Positions 21,021 to 29,398 of a DNA stretch of 64,000 nt are shown one piece after another. The notes under the pieces were generated by a model. The model saw only the letters and a list, made by a program, of their open reading frames with translations. It made no database searches and was not told where the DNA came from. The translations under genes and the position numbers were made by a program. Within the stretch, counting starts at the first letter, position 1; each line of letters opens with the position of its first letter. This DNA is from Antedon mediterranea (taxonomy: Eukaryota > Echinodermata > Crinoidea > Comatulida > Antedonidae), in assembly GCF_964355755.1 (NCBI RefSeq), contig NC_092676.1:11764288-11828287 (forward strand), in the 5' to 3' direction.

Positions 21021-23778
21021 ATGGAGGGTACTTTGGATAACTTTACCAAATTACGTCGCCTGTCCGAGAAACGTGTCAGGTATCGTCACCATTTACATAC
21101 TTTTATTTTACATCGTTCTAAACATTCGGCCCCTAAAGGACTTCAATTTTATGTCACATCTGGTATTCGATTTGCAGATGATGACATGCGTTCTCGTTGG
21201 AACGCTGTCCTTCACAAAAATGCTTGTCAACTCAATGAGATCCAAATTGGCAATTGCCACAAAATCCTCACTGAGTTTGACGTTGAAATTCACTCTAGAA
21301 CTAAGAAGTTGAAAAGAGAACTTCCTGCATCCGAGTTTCAAAACAAACTCAGGATTATCGCCAATGATTGCCGTAAGCAATCAACGGCAATGGCCCGAAG
21401 GGGACATCACAAATTTGGTCTACCTGCAGATTTGGTCATTTCAACACAAATGACGCTACCTTCGGATGATTTTAGGGCTTTTAGGAAACCCTGCAGAATG
21501 TTCGTTCGGACTTATAACAAGAATCGGAGCAACACCTCTGATTCAGTTGTTGAAATTAATTGCCGACTTTCCGTAGGAGAGAAAAAACTTCTTTCCCGAG
21601 GACTTAAATTCTGCCCAAAACCAAGGCAGGTCGGCGCACAACAACTATCTTTGGATATGGAGTCTTTCTCCAGAAGATTACGATTACGTGAACATTTTGC
21701 TGATTCAGACAGCAGCACCACGCAAAACGAAGGCAACGCTAACAAATTTAAACCAAAAAGTTCCTGGAATCCACCTAAAAATCGTTGTCCAGCTTTAGAA
21801 ACATTTATTCAGGCTATTGAGGAGGATGTACAAAACTACGTCCCGAGTCCAGATAAACGTGACAATCTCTCAAAACAAGAGAGGCAGGCCATTGCCAAAT
21901 TGCGTCAGCGTAATGATATTATCATTAAACCAGCTGATAAAGGTTCTGCCACTGTTGCCATGGACATCAAATTTTATGAAGAGGAGTCCTTAAGACAGCT
22001 AAACAATCCTCTTCATTATCGTAAACTTACAACGGATCCCACCCCGGAAATTGCGGATAAGGTGGCCAAATCTGTTTCTGTGATGGTAAAAAAAACACTC
22101 CATCGATCCTAAGATTGGACCTCATTTGGCACAGGTCAACCCAGTTCCAGGCAGATTTTATTTCCTACCTAAAATCCACAAAGCAGGCAATCCTGGTAGA
22201 CCCATTATTTCGGGCAATGGCACTGCTACAGAGAAAATTTCTGAATATGTGGATGATTTACTAAGACCATATGTGACTGATCTCCCTTCATACATTCAGG
22301 ACTCCACGGACTTTATCCGCAAAATTAACCAAATTCAAAATTTACCTAATAATTCTGTTCTGGCTACATTAGATGTTTCATCATTGTATACTAATATCCC
22401 TCACGAAGAAGGAGCCGACGCATGTATTTTAAATTACATACAAATTCCAGGCAAAACGCCTACTAAAGCTCATTTACGAGAACTGGTCATGTTGATTTTA
22501 ACCAACAACAATTTTATTTTTGGAAATGACCATTACCTTCAAATTCATGGCACAGCGATGGGCACAAAAATGGCGCCATATTTTGCAAATTTATTTATGG
22601 GACAATTTGAGGCCAATTTTCTGTCCCTCCAACCAAATAAACCACTTGTTTGGTTTAGATACATTGACGACATCTTCATGATCTGGACCCATGGTGAAGA
22701 TAATTTGGAATCTTTTCTTCTCAATATTAATTCAGCTCACCCAACTATCAAATTTACAGCTACCAAATCCACTAGTAGCGTTGATTTTTTGGACACTATA
22801 GTGACCATAGAAAATGGTACACTAAAATCTGACCTATTCCGTAAACCCACGGATAAAAATATGTACCTGCTCCCTAGCAGTTGTCACCCCCGACACTGTA
22901 CTAAAAACATACCGTACAGTCAAGCATTACGTATCAGACGTATCTGTTCTTCAGATTTAGATTTTCAGAATCGTACCGAAGAACTAACCGGACATCTCCG
23001 GAACAGAAATTACAAGAAGGAATACATCGAAACTGCTATAAAGAAAGCAAAAGATATTCCTCGATGTCAAACACTGACGTACAAACCACGTCAGCCAAAA
23101 AAATCGACCAGAGTGCCATTGGTCACAACCTACCACCCTAGGTTGCCTCCATTACGGGCTATTATTGAGAAACAGATGCCCATTCTACAGTCCACAGAAC
23201 GTCTCAGGACTGCTTTTCCGGAACCACCCATTATTGCATTTCGTAGACCTCCCAACCTTCGTGATATATTAGTCAGATCCAAATTTAAGAGTGAAATTAA
23301 CTCTCATGACAGCCAAAATTTGGGCAGTCACCTTTGCGGCAAATCTTGCAAATCTTGTTCATTGGTTGATTCTACTGAAAAATTTGAGAGTAACCAAACT
23401 GGCCGCATTTTTCGGATAAGACAATCAATGAATTGTCTAACCAAAAACGTCATTTATCTCATATACTGTAATATTTGTGGCAAACAGTACGTCGGAGAAA
23501 CAAAAAACACTCTCCGTATGAGAATGACACAACATAGATCAGCTATCAAAACATTAAAGCTTGATCAACCTGTAGCCGAACATTTTAATTCAGCTGGTCA
23601 CTCGATTGCAAATTTCAGAGTTATTGCAATAGACCACGATGTCAAATGGAGCGACAAAACTCGCAAAGACAAAGAAAACCACTGGGAATTACTACTTAAA
23701 CCACAAAACCTTTTGGACTTAACATTAGGAACATACTCCCAGATCGGTAAAATTATTCCATTGACTACCAAAATTTAA
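21021..23778 (+). CDS. PLE family 1 reverse transcriptase with GIY-YIG endonuclease (one frameshift)
   Basis: Frames 21,021-22,112 (363 codons from ATG) and 22,126-23,778 together make a PLE protein of about 915 residues. Blocks in the second frame: LPKIHKAGNPGRPIIS, motif A TLDVSSLYTNIP, motif B HGTAMGTKMAP, motif C FRYIDDIF, then VDFLDT and RKPT. C-terminal Cys-rich segment HLCGKSCKSC and GIY-YIG core (YLIYC...QYVGET). The protein copies element RNA primed from DNA nicked by its endonuclease. An A8 run at 22,087-22,094 has one A too many compared with the 5.3-kb copy. This makes the copy inactive unless the shift is a sequencing or allelic slip. Confidence 0.9.
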
Positions 23779-23895
23779 GTTTCAATATTTAAGCTGTTTT
23801 TTAGTCTCATTCCAAAATTGTTTATATCTCTACCAAGCTACCTTCTTTGTTTTCCACTTTTATTCAGACTCCACCCTGGCTCCCTTTGTTATATT

Positions 23896-24131
23896 TCTTT
23901 TATTCCTGTCCACGCAGGCAGCACTTGCCAGCTTTATACTCTGACGTTATCCAAATTCCTTCAATTGCACTGATGAAGGGCTAGTGTTGCCCGAAAGCTC
24001 TGCTAACTTTTCTGGCTGTTTACTTTATCGTTTTGATTTAGCTTTTCGCTTTTTATTTTTGTATCTCCATTGAGATCCAGCCACTGATACCCACAGCATT
24101 GTCATTTTTTTCAGTAATTTGCCTTTGGATT

Positions 24132-24141
<10 letters not shown>
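23896..24141 (+). repeat. PLE family 1 pLTR, 3' copy
   Basis: Direct repeat of the 5' pLTR. It carries the same hammerhead-like core at 23,970-24,005 and runs into (TA)n. Confidence 0.9.
23970..24005 (+). ncRNA. Hammerhead-like core in PLE family 1 pLTR (3')
   Basis: Same core as at 20,807: CTGATGA, GGGC/GCCC stem II, GAAA, GC/GC stem III. One base differs upstream (AATTGCA for ACTTGCA). Confidence 0.6.

Positions 24142-24189
<48 letters not shown>
24142..24189. repeat. (TA)n microsatellite between PLEs
   Basis: Nearly pure TA run separating the plus-strand PLE family 1 from a minus-strand family 2-like copy. Such runs border most retroelements between 20 and 38 kb. Confidence 0.9.
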
Positions 24190-24195
<6 letters not shown>

Positions 24196-24231
24196 ATAAC
24201 AGCAGAAAACTTGGTTACTTCATTGTTTTAA

Positions 24232-24287
24232 TCACTACAAATTTGTTTCGTACGACCAGCATGTAGCTGGCCGCACTCTTCAGGTGA
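24232..24287 (-). ncRNA. Hammerhead ribozyme, PLE family 2-like
   Basis: On the minus strand: stem I TCAC (24,287-24,284), core CTGAAGA (24,283-24,277), an 11-bp stem II (GTGCGGCCAGC / GCTGGTCGTAC, two GU pairs), GAAA (24,249-24,246), a one-pair stem III with loop AAATTT, GTA, and stem I GTGA (24,235-24,232). All invariant core positions are met; position 7 (A) is free to vary in hammerheads. Cleavage is predicted between 24,236 and 24,235. Confidence 0.85.
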
Positions 24288-24371
24288 AATATAAAACATA
24301 AGTGACACAGTTGTCTCATAGTGCTTAATAAAAGTGAGTCATCAGGAAGTCGTATACAATAGCCTATTGTT

Positions 24372-24923
24372 TTAGATAAACTGTTTGGATCTGCAATTTA
24401 GTAAGAATTTTTTCCTATGTCTACAAGTAGAGACTAACTCGTTCTTACGGTTCAGTGAGCATAGCTCTGGTTGACATATAATAACATACTTTTCATATAT
24501 ACATAAATTACATCTTTTGTTAATATTTGAGTAAGGTTTGCATTTCTTTATAATTTTCCATTTAATTGAGTAATTTGTTTTTGAGTCTTTAAGTGTCCAT
24601 ATATATTTACTGAGTTCCGTTGCATTTCTTAGTTTTTCGTTCCGGAATGAAGACGTATGGTTTCTGTATCTGGTTTTAAACTGGTTTTCAGTTAGTCCGA
24701 CATATGTTTCTTCTTTTGATGAATCTTCTCTCTTTACTGTAGCTTGGTAAACTACACATTTTGTTAGGCAGTTACCTGGGAGCGGGCATTCATTGGGATT
24801 GCGGCAGTTACATCCGCTTGTTTTCGCGTTGGTTTCAGTAGATTTTTCTTTGGCTATCACATATTTGTTGTGTGCGTTAATTACTTTTTTTACGCTGGGC
24901 ATGCAACTGTAGCTTAGTTTCAA
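24372..24923 (-). CDS. GIY-YIG endonuclease domain of PLE family 2-like
   Basis: Open frame of 183 codons, in frame with RT tail residues upstream to about 25,040. Has the Cys cluster CNCRNPNECPLPGNC, GIY-YIG core (VVYQATV, TYVGLTENQFKTRYRNH) and a conserved C-terminal part (RKNELVSTCRHRKK). C-terminal placement is the usual order in Penelope/Poseidon-type PLEs. It shows that the RT and nuclease are one frame in this family, unlike the 29.4-kb copy. Confidence 0.85.
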   Translation of the reverse strand: MKLSYSCMPSVKKVINAHNKYVIAKEKSTETNAKTSGCNCRNPNECPLPGNCLTKCVVYQATVKREDSSKEETYVGLTENQFKTRYRNHTSSFRNEKLRNATELSKYIWTLKDSKTNYSIKWKIIKKCKPYSNINKRCNLCIYEKYVIICQPELCSLNRKNELVSTCRHRKKFLLNCRSKQFI

Positions 24924-25070
24924 GGTATTTTTGTTAAATATTTTTCTGAGCTTGTTGCCGGCAGGAAAACAATCTTCTACTATAGCTAAAAACTTGTGGC
25001 CGATTGAGCACTCTATCCAAACGGTCTGAAAATTTCAACCTGAATATATATATATATATATATATATATA

Positions 25071-25322
25071 AACACAAGAGGCAAAGAACATTAATTCTAA
25101 ACCGCCCGGTGATATACTGAAATTTAATTAATTAATTTGAAACGATAAAGATGAGGAAATCTGTGAGAATGAGAAAAAGTCGCCCCAACCGAGACTCGAA
25201 CTCGGACCGCCTGCTTGATATGCAGATGTCCTAACCATTAGACCACTGGGGCTTTCATGGTATTGTTCGAACTCGATTGGATAGCGACTCTTTAACATTC
25301 TCGGCGTGGTACGGCGGAACAG
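25071..25322 (-). repeat. tRNA-containing composite repeat, copy 1
   Basis: Starts at the (TA)n tract with AAACACAAGAGGC and shares its body with the copies at 31-33 kb: a conserved strand ending TTTATCGTTTCAA, a tRNA-shaped core, then an upstream part containing GTACCACGCCGAGAATG. Confidence 0.85.
25182..25252 (-). tRNA. tRNA-shaped core of composite repeat (pseudo-tRNA), copy 1
   Basis: A 71-nt cloverleaf: acceptor GCCCCAG/TTGGGGC, D arm GTCTAATGGTTAGGAC, anticodon stem TCTGC/GCAGG with loop ATATCAA (anticodon ATC), T arm CCGAG-TTCGAGT-CTCGG. Intact pol III A and B boxes. The odd anticodon and the repeat context make it a mobile tRNA relic, not a working tRNA gene. Confidence 0.65.
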
Positions 25323-25325
25323 CAC

Positions 25326-26554
25326 TTAAACAAAAGTACTTACTTGCTACGTTTCAGCTACTTTCAGTTTAGCCTTGTTCACGCAAATGACGTTGACATG
25401 ATGTTCTGTCATTCGTCATAGTTCGGTGAATTACGCCACCTCTCGTCTGATGTTCAGCTTTCTGCTGGTGTCCCCCTTTGGATGCTCGGGTGTCCCTTTT
25501 TATTAAGTCATCGTAGATGTGGCTCAGTTCATGTCCTCCCTGGTCTCTGTTGATGTTCATATTCGTTTTTCTTATCCAAATGGCTTCTTTTATTTTTCTT
25601 GATAAGTAGTGTTGTTCTTTGTCTAATATTTATGTATTTTCAAAATCCGGTATGTGATTTTCTATGGTGGCGTGATCTGTGATAGCTGATTTGTGTAGAA
25701 TTTTAGATTGTGAATGGCGAGCGCTCCTGGTTCTTGTCCCTATCGTATTTTTTTCCACGTCTGTTTTGTGTTCTATTATTCTTGTTTTTAATGCTCTGCC
25801 CGTTTCCCCTATGTATACCTTCTTGCAGTTGTGGCAACCTACTTGGTAGACTATACCACACTGTTGATCTTTGTCAATCTTGTCTTTAGGAATTTGTTTT
25901 TGGGAGTGATATATGTATTTATATTGTGCTGTTTCAATGTTCTTCTTAGCCTTTGAGTCATTCCTTCGACATATATGGTAAACCAATGTTGACTTTGGAT
26001 TTTTCTTTATCTGTTGTTATTTCTTTGTCTTTGTTTGCTTTTCTATGTTCCCTTTTGTCTTTAACTCTTTTAAAACTCCAGTCTGGATATCCGCATGTTG
26101 ATAAAGCTGCTTTTATATGACTCATTTCTTGTTTTTGTACTTCTTCTGTTGATACGATGGATTCACATATGTCCACTAGGGTGTTGACTACGCTAAGTTT
26201 ATGTTCGAGTGGGTGATTTGATTGAAAGTGCAGGTATTGGTCTGTGTGTGTCGATTTTCTTTACACTGATGTTTTTATGTTACCATTATCTTGGATAGTG
26301 ATTAGAGTATCGAGGAAAGGGATGGAGTTGTTTTTCATGTTCTCCATGGTGAATTTTATTTGGCCTGTCTGGTCAATGGTGTTTAGATGTAGGAGGTGTT
26401 CTTCTTCAAATCCAATTGGTACAATTGCCAGGACATCGTCTACATATCTGCGCCAGAAAATCGGTTTGATATGTGATGGTGCTGTTTCTGTGGCACGTTG
26501 TTCCAAGTCTTCCATGAATATATTTGCCATTATGGGGCTGACAGGGCTGCACAT
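25326..26554 (-). mobile_element. PLE family 3, partial degenerate copy
   Basis: Minus-strand frames: 26,554-26,261 with RT motif B/C (CSPVSPIMANIFMEDLEQ, FWRRYVDDVLAIV), 26,176-25,958 connector, 25,986-25,630 GIY-YIG (VYQVGCHNCKKVYIGETGR), 25,560-25,369 tail. The 5' part is cut off at a 55-bp inverted repeat. Family differs from families 1 and 2 in the YVDD box and endonuclease. Confidence 0.85.
25403..25457 (+). repeat. 55-bp perfect inverted repeat, left arm
   Basis: Exact reverse complement of 26,555-26,609. It lies in the 3' region of PLE family 3, the other arm being at the 5' truncation point. Confidence 0.92.
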
Positions 26555-26609
26555 CTGAACATCAGACGAGAGGTGGCGTAATTCACCGAACTATGACGAA
26601 TGACAGAAC
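26555..26609 (-). repeat. 55-bp perfect inverted repeat, right arm
   Basis: Exact reverse complement of 25,403-25,457. Marks the junction between truncated PLE family 3 and PLE family 4. Confidence 0.92.
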
Positions 26610-26772
26610 GTAGAAGGTAGAACTGTTTTTAAATCGTATGCGATGGAAGGCCTTCCATTACCTAAATACGTGTTGTACTTGCTAATTAACATACTATTGT
26701 TCACATAAACAGTTTGCCTTACAACTTCATTATAGCTTTTTGTATTCACTTGTTACTATCATTCAGAGCCAA

Positions 26773-26816
26773 GCACCTGAAGATTGAGTTCATATTCATG
26801 AAACAGCCTGTAGTGC
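26773..26816 (+). ncRNA. Hammerhead ribozyme, PLE family 4, unit 1
   Basis: Stem I GCAC (26,773-26,776) / GTGC (26,813-26,816), core CTGAAGA (26,777-26,783), stem II TGAG/TTCA around a loop, GAAA (26,800-26,803), stem III C-AGCCT-G, cleavage site GTA (26,810-26,812). Stem II is short, with a GU pair; the closing pair is a U-U mismatch. Confidence 0.8.
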
Positions 26817-27212
26817 AATAAAATGTTCAGTTGGTAATTTACTAGCGTCTTTATCATTTATTTATATTTGGCTCTACATTTTGTATCGAGCACTTTCGCT
26901 TTCATGATCTGCGTAAAATTTACCACGATTTATATTTTGCTCCTATTTTTGTTGAGCACTGTTCAGATCAACATGGAACGTATCGACCTTGGTTATTCCA
27001 CTAAGAACATACCGACGGCTCAACCAAATGAATACATGAAGTTTATGATCCAGAAGGTAGAACTGTTTTTAAATCGTATGCGATGGAAGGCCTTCCATTA
27101 CCTAAATACGTGTTGTATTTGCTAATTAACATACTATTGTTCACATAAACAGTTTGCCTTACAACTTCATTATAGCTTTTTGTATTCACTTGTTACTATC
27201 ATTCAGAGCCAA

Positions 27213-27256
27213 GCACCTGAAGATTGAGTTCATACTCATGAAACAGCCTGTAGTGC
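27213..27256 (+). ncRNA. Hammerhead ribozyme, PLE family 4, unit 2
   Basis: Same structure 440 bp downstream of unit 1. One change converts the GU pair in stem II to GC (TGAG/CTCA), which keeps pairing. Two ribozymes in tandem would release a 440-nt RNA unit. Confidence 0.82.
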
Positions 27257-27389
27257 AATAAAATGTTCAGTTGGTAATTTACTAGCGTCTTTATCATTTA
27301 TTTATTTATTTATATTTGGCTCTACATTTTGTATCGAGCACTTTCGCTTTCATGATCTGCGTTAAATTTACCACGATTTATATATATAT

Positions 27390-28668
27390 ATAATATATAT
27401 CAAATTTACAGCTACCAAATCCACTAGTAGCGTTGATTTTTTGGACACTATAGTGACCATAGAAAATGGTACACTCAAAACTGACCTATTCCGTAAACCC
27501 ACGGATAAAAATATGTACCTGCTCCCTAGCACTTGTCATCCCCGACACTGTACTAAAAACATACCGTATAGTCAAGCATTACGTATCAGACGTATCTGTT
27601 CTTCAGATTTATATTTTCAGAATCGTACCGAAGAACTAATTATATAAATATAAATTAAATTACATATATTACATTATATGATAGATTACAAGAAGGAATA
27701 CATCGAAACTGCTGTAAAGAAAGCAAAAGATATTCCTCGATGTCAAACACTGACGTACAGACCATTGGTCACAACCTATCACCCTAGGTTGCCCCCATTA
27801 CGGGCAATTATTGAGAAACATATGCCCATTCTACAGTCCACAGAACGTTTTAGGACTGTTTTTCCGGAACCACCCATTATTGCATTTCGTTAGTTAGTCA
27901 GATCCAAATTTAAGGGTGAAATTAACTCTCATGACAGCCAAAATTTGGGCAGTCACCTTTGCGGCAAATCTTGCAAAATTTGTTCATTGGTTGATTCTAC
28001 TGAAAAATTTAAGAGTAACCAAACTGGCCGCATTTTTCGGATAAGACAATCAATTAATTGTCTAACCAAAAACGTCATTTCTCATATACTGTAATATTTG
28101 TGGCCAGTACGTCGGGGAAACAAAAAAAACACTCTCCGTATGAGAATGACACAACACAGATCAGCTATCAAAACATTAAAGCTTGATCAACTTGTAGCCG
28201 AACATTTTAACTCAGCTGGTCACTCGATTGCAAATTCCAGAGTTGTTGCAATAGACCACGATGTCAAATAGAGCGACAAAACTCGCCAAGACAAAGAAAA
28301 GCACTGAGAATTACAACTTAAAACCACAAAACCTTTTGGACTTAACATTAGGAACATACTCCCAGATCGGTAAAATTATTCCATTCACTACCAACATTTA
28401 AGTTTCAATATTTAAGCTGTTTTTTAGTTTCATTCATCCAAAATTGTTTATATCTCTACAAAGCTACCTTCTTTGTTTTCTACTCTTATTCAGACTCCAC
28501 TCTGTCTCCTTTTGTTGTATTTTTTTTATTCCTGTCCAACCAGGCAGCACTTGCCAGTTCTTATACTATTACGTTATCCAAATTCCTTTACTTGCACCGA
28601 TGAAGGGCTAGTCACCAGCCACTGATACACACAGCATTGTCATTTGTTCAGTAATTTGCCTTTGGATT

Positions 28669-28680
<12 letters not shown>
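27390..28680 (+). mobile_element. PLE family 1, 3' half, degenerate
   Basis: Starts abruptly after a (TA)n tract inside the RT (VDFLDTIVTIENGTL frame at 27,441-27,647), continues through 27,678-27,893 and a broken GIY-YIG region, then a shortened pLTR in which most of the hammerhead-like core is deleted (28,590-28,620). An AT-rich insertion at about 27,640-27,685 interrupts it. Confidence 0.88.
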
Positions 28681-28700
<20 letters not shown>

Positions 28701-28736
28701 CGTTAAGTCTGGAAAAGAAGTAAAAACTACAGTTTG

Positions 28737-28785
28737 GTCTCTACAGGCTTGTTTCGTGAGTCGTGAAACTCACTCATCAGGAGAC
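28737..28785 (-). ncRNA. Hammerhead ribozyme (type I), PLE family 2
   Basis: The clearest ribozyme in the window. Minus strand: stem I GTCTC (28,785-28,781), CTGATGA (28,780-28,774), stem II GTGAGT/ACTCAC (6 bp, no mismatch), GAAA (28,755-28,752), one-pair stem III with loop AAGCCT, GTA (28,744-28,742), stem I GAGAC (28,741-28,737). All core bases canonical. Predicted cut between 28,742 and 28,741. Confidence 0.92.
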
Positions 28786-28870
28786 TATAATGAGAACAAT
28801 CAATTACAACGTTGCTTATAAGCACATTTACTTGTAGAATTAGCATTTACAGGTGATATGTTTTGGAATT

Positions 28871-29398
28871 TCAGCTGTTATGTAACAATGCCTTCTTTCT
28901 TTGCCGGCAGGCGGACACGAGTTCGTTGCGTTTGTTTAATGTCGATAATTCAGGGTGGCGGATGATAAATAATTTCTCTTTGAGGCAGAGGTTGAATTTT
29001 TTGTTTGCGCTACTGTATGCTTTAGCAGATGCCAAGATGCGCCATGTGATTGAATAGTCTGTGTTGTTGTCCTTGAGTGTCCAAATATGTTTACTGAGTT
29101 TGGTTGAGTTTCTAGAACGTGTATGACGGAATGATGAGGTGTGATTTCTGTATCGCGTTTTAAAATCATTTTCAGTGAGTCCGATATAAGTTTCCGAGGT
29201 GGATTTGTCTTTGCGTGTAACTGTGGCTTGGTATATTACAGATGATTGTAGGCAATTTCCGTTTAGCGGGCATGTGTTTTTCTGTTGGCAGTTGCATGTT
29301 TTGATTTCTTGCGTGTTTTCCATGGATGTTGTTTCGGGCTGGTTGAGTATTCTCTTGTTGTGACTGTCTATAATATCTGTTTCATATTGTTCATACAA
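28871..29398 (-). CDS. GIY-YIG endonuclease of PLE family 2
   Basis: 175-codon frame: Cys cluster CNCQQKNTCPLNGNC, SVIYQATV and TYIGLTENDFKTRYRNH, C-terminal KRNELVSACRQRKK. It overlaps the RT frame by 31 nt in a different register. By comparison with the 24.9-kb relative, where both are fused, one base was gained or lost near 29,370. Confidence 0.85.
   Translation of the reverse strand: MYEQYETDIIDSHNKRILNQPETTSMENTQEIKTCNCQQKNTCPLNGNCLQSSVIYQATVTRKDKSTSETYIGLTENDFKTRYRNHTSSFRHTRSRNSTKLSKHIWTLKDNNTDYSITWRILASAKAYSSANKKFNLCLKEKLFIIRHPELSTLNKRNELVSACRQRKKALLHNS

Larger units (their letters stand above)
20733..24141 (+). mobile_element. PLE family 1, near full-length copy
   Basis: Penelope-like retroelement of 3.4 kb with two direct pLTRs (20,733-20,977 and 23,896-24,141) around one long coding region. 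It ends in a (TA)n run that continues to about 24,189. Only a one-base shift at 22,089-22,096 breaks the ORF. It is the reference copy for family 1 in this window. The other members are at 4.4, 27.4, 33.2, 34.9 and 38.0 kb. Confidence 0.92.
24196..25050 (-). mobile_element. PLE family 2-like copy, 5'-truncated
   Basis: Minus-strand fragment of a PLE: the end of the RT C-terminal region (FPAGNKLRKIFNKNT) and a full GIY-YIG domain, followed by a hammerhead ribozyme (24,287-24,232). Both ends abut TA tracts (about 25,043-25,070 and 24,142-24,189). Confidence 0.88.
26610..27382 (+). mobile_element. PLE family 4, 5' region in tandem
   Basis: Two direct copies of one sequence, 440 bp apart (from about 26,612 and 27,052), each with a hammerhead. 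The unit contains a start-like frame (ATG 26,971) encoding STKNIPTAQPNEYMKF and FLNRMRWKAFHYL, a pattern I know from PLE N-termini. So the unit spans pLTR plus the beginning of the ORF. The second unit is cut at (TA)n near 27,382. The rest of the PLE is absent. Confidence 0.75.

Noticed and set aside
20733-24141. LTR retrotransposon
   Set aside because: The direct repeats suggested LTRs, but there is no gag, protease, RNase H or integrase. The RT/GIY-YIG pair identifies a Penelope-like element.
25330-25372. Hammerhead at the end of PLE family 3
   Set aside because: GCTGAAACGTAGC resembles the GAAAC side, but the CTGANGA core is broken (CTGAAAG) and no stem II forms.
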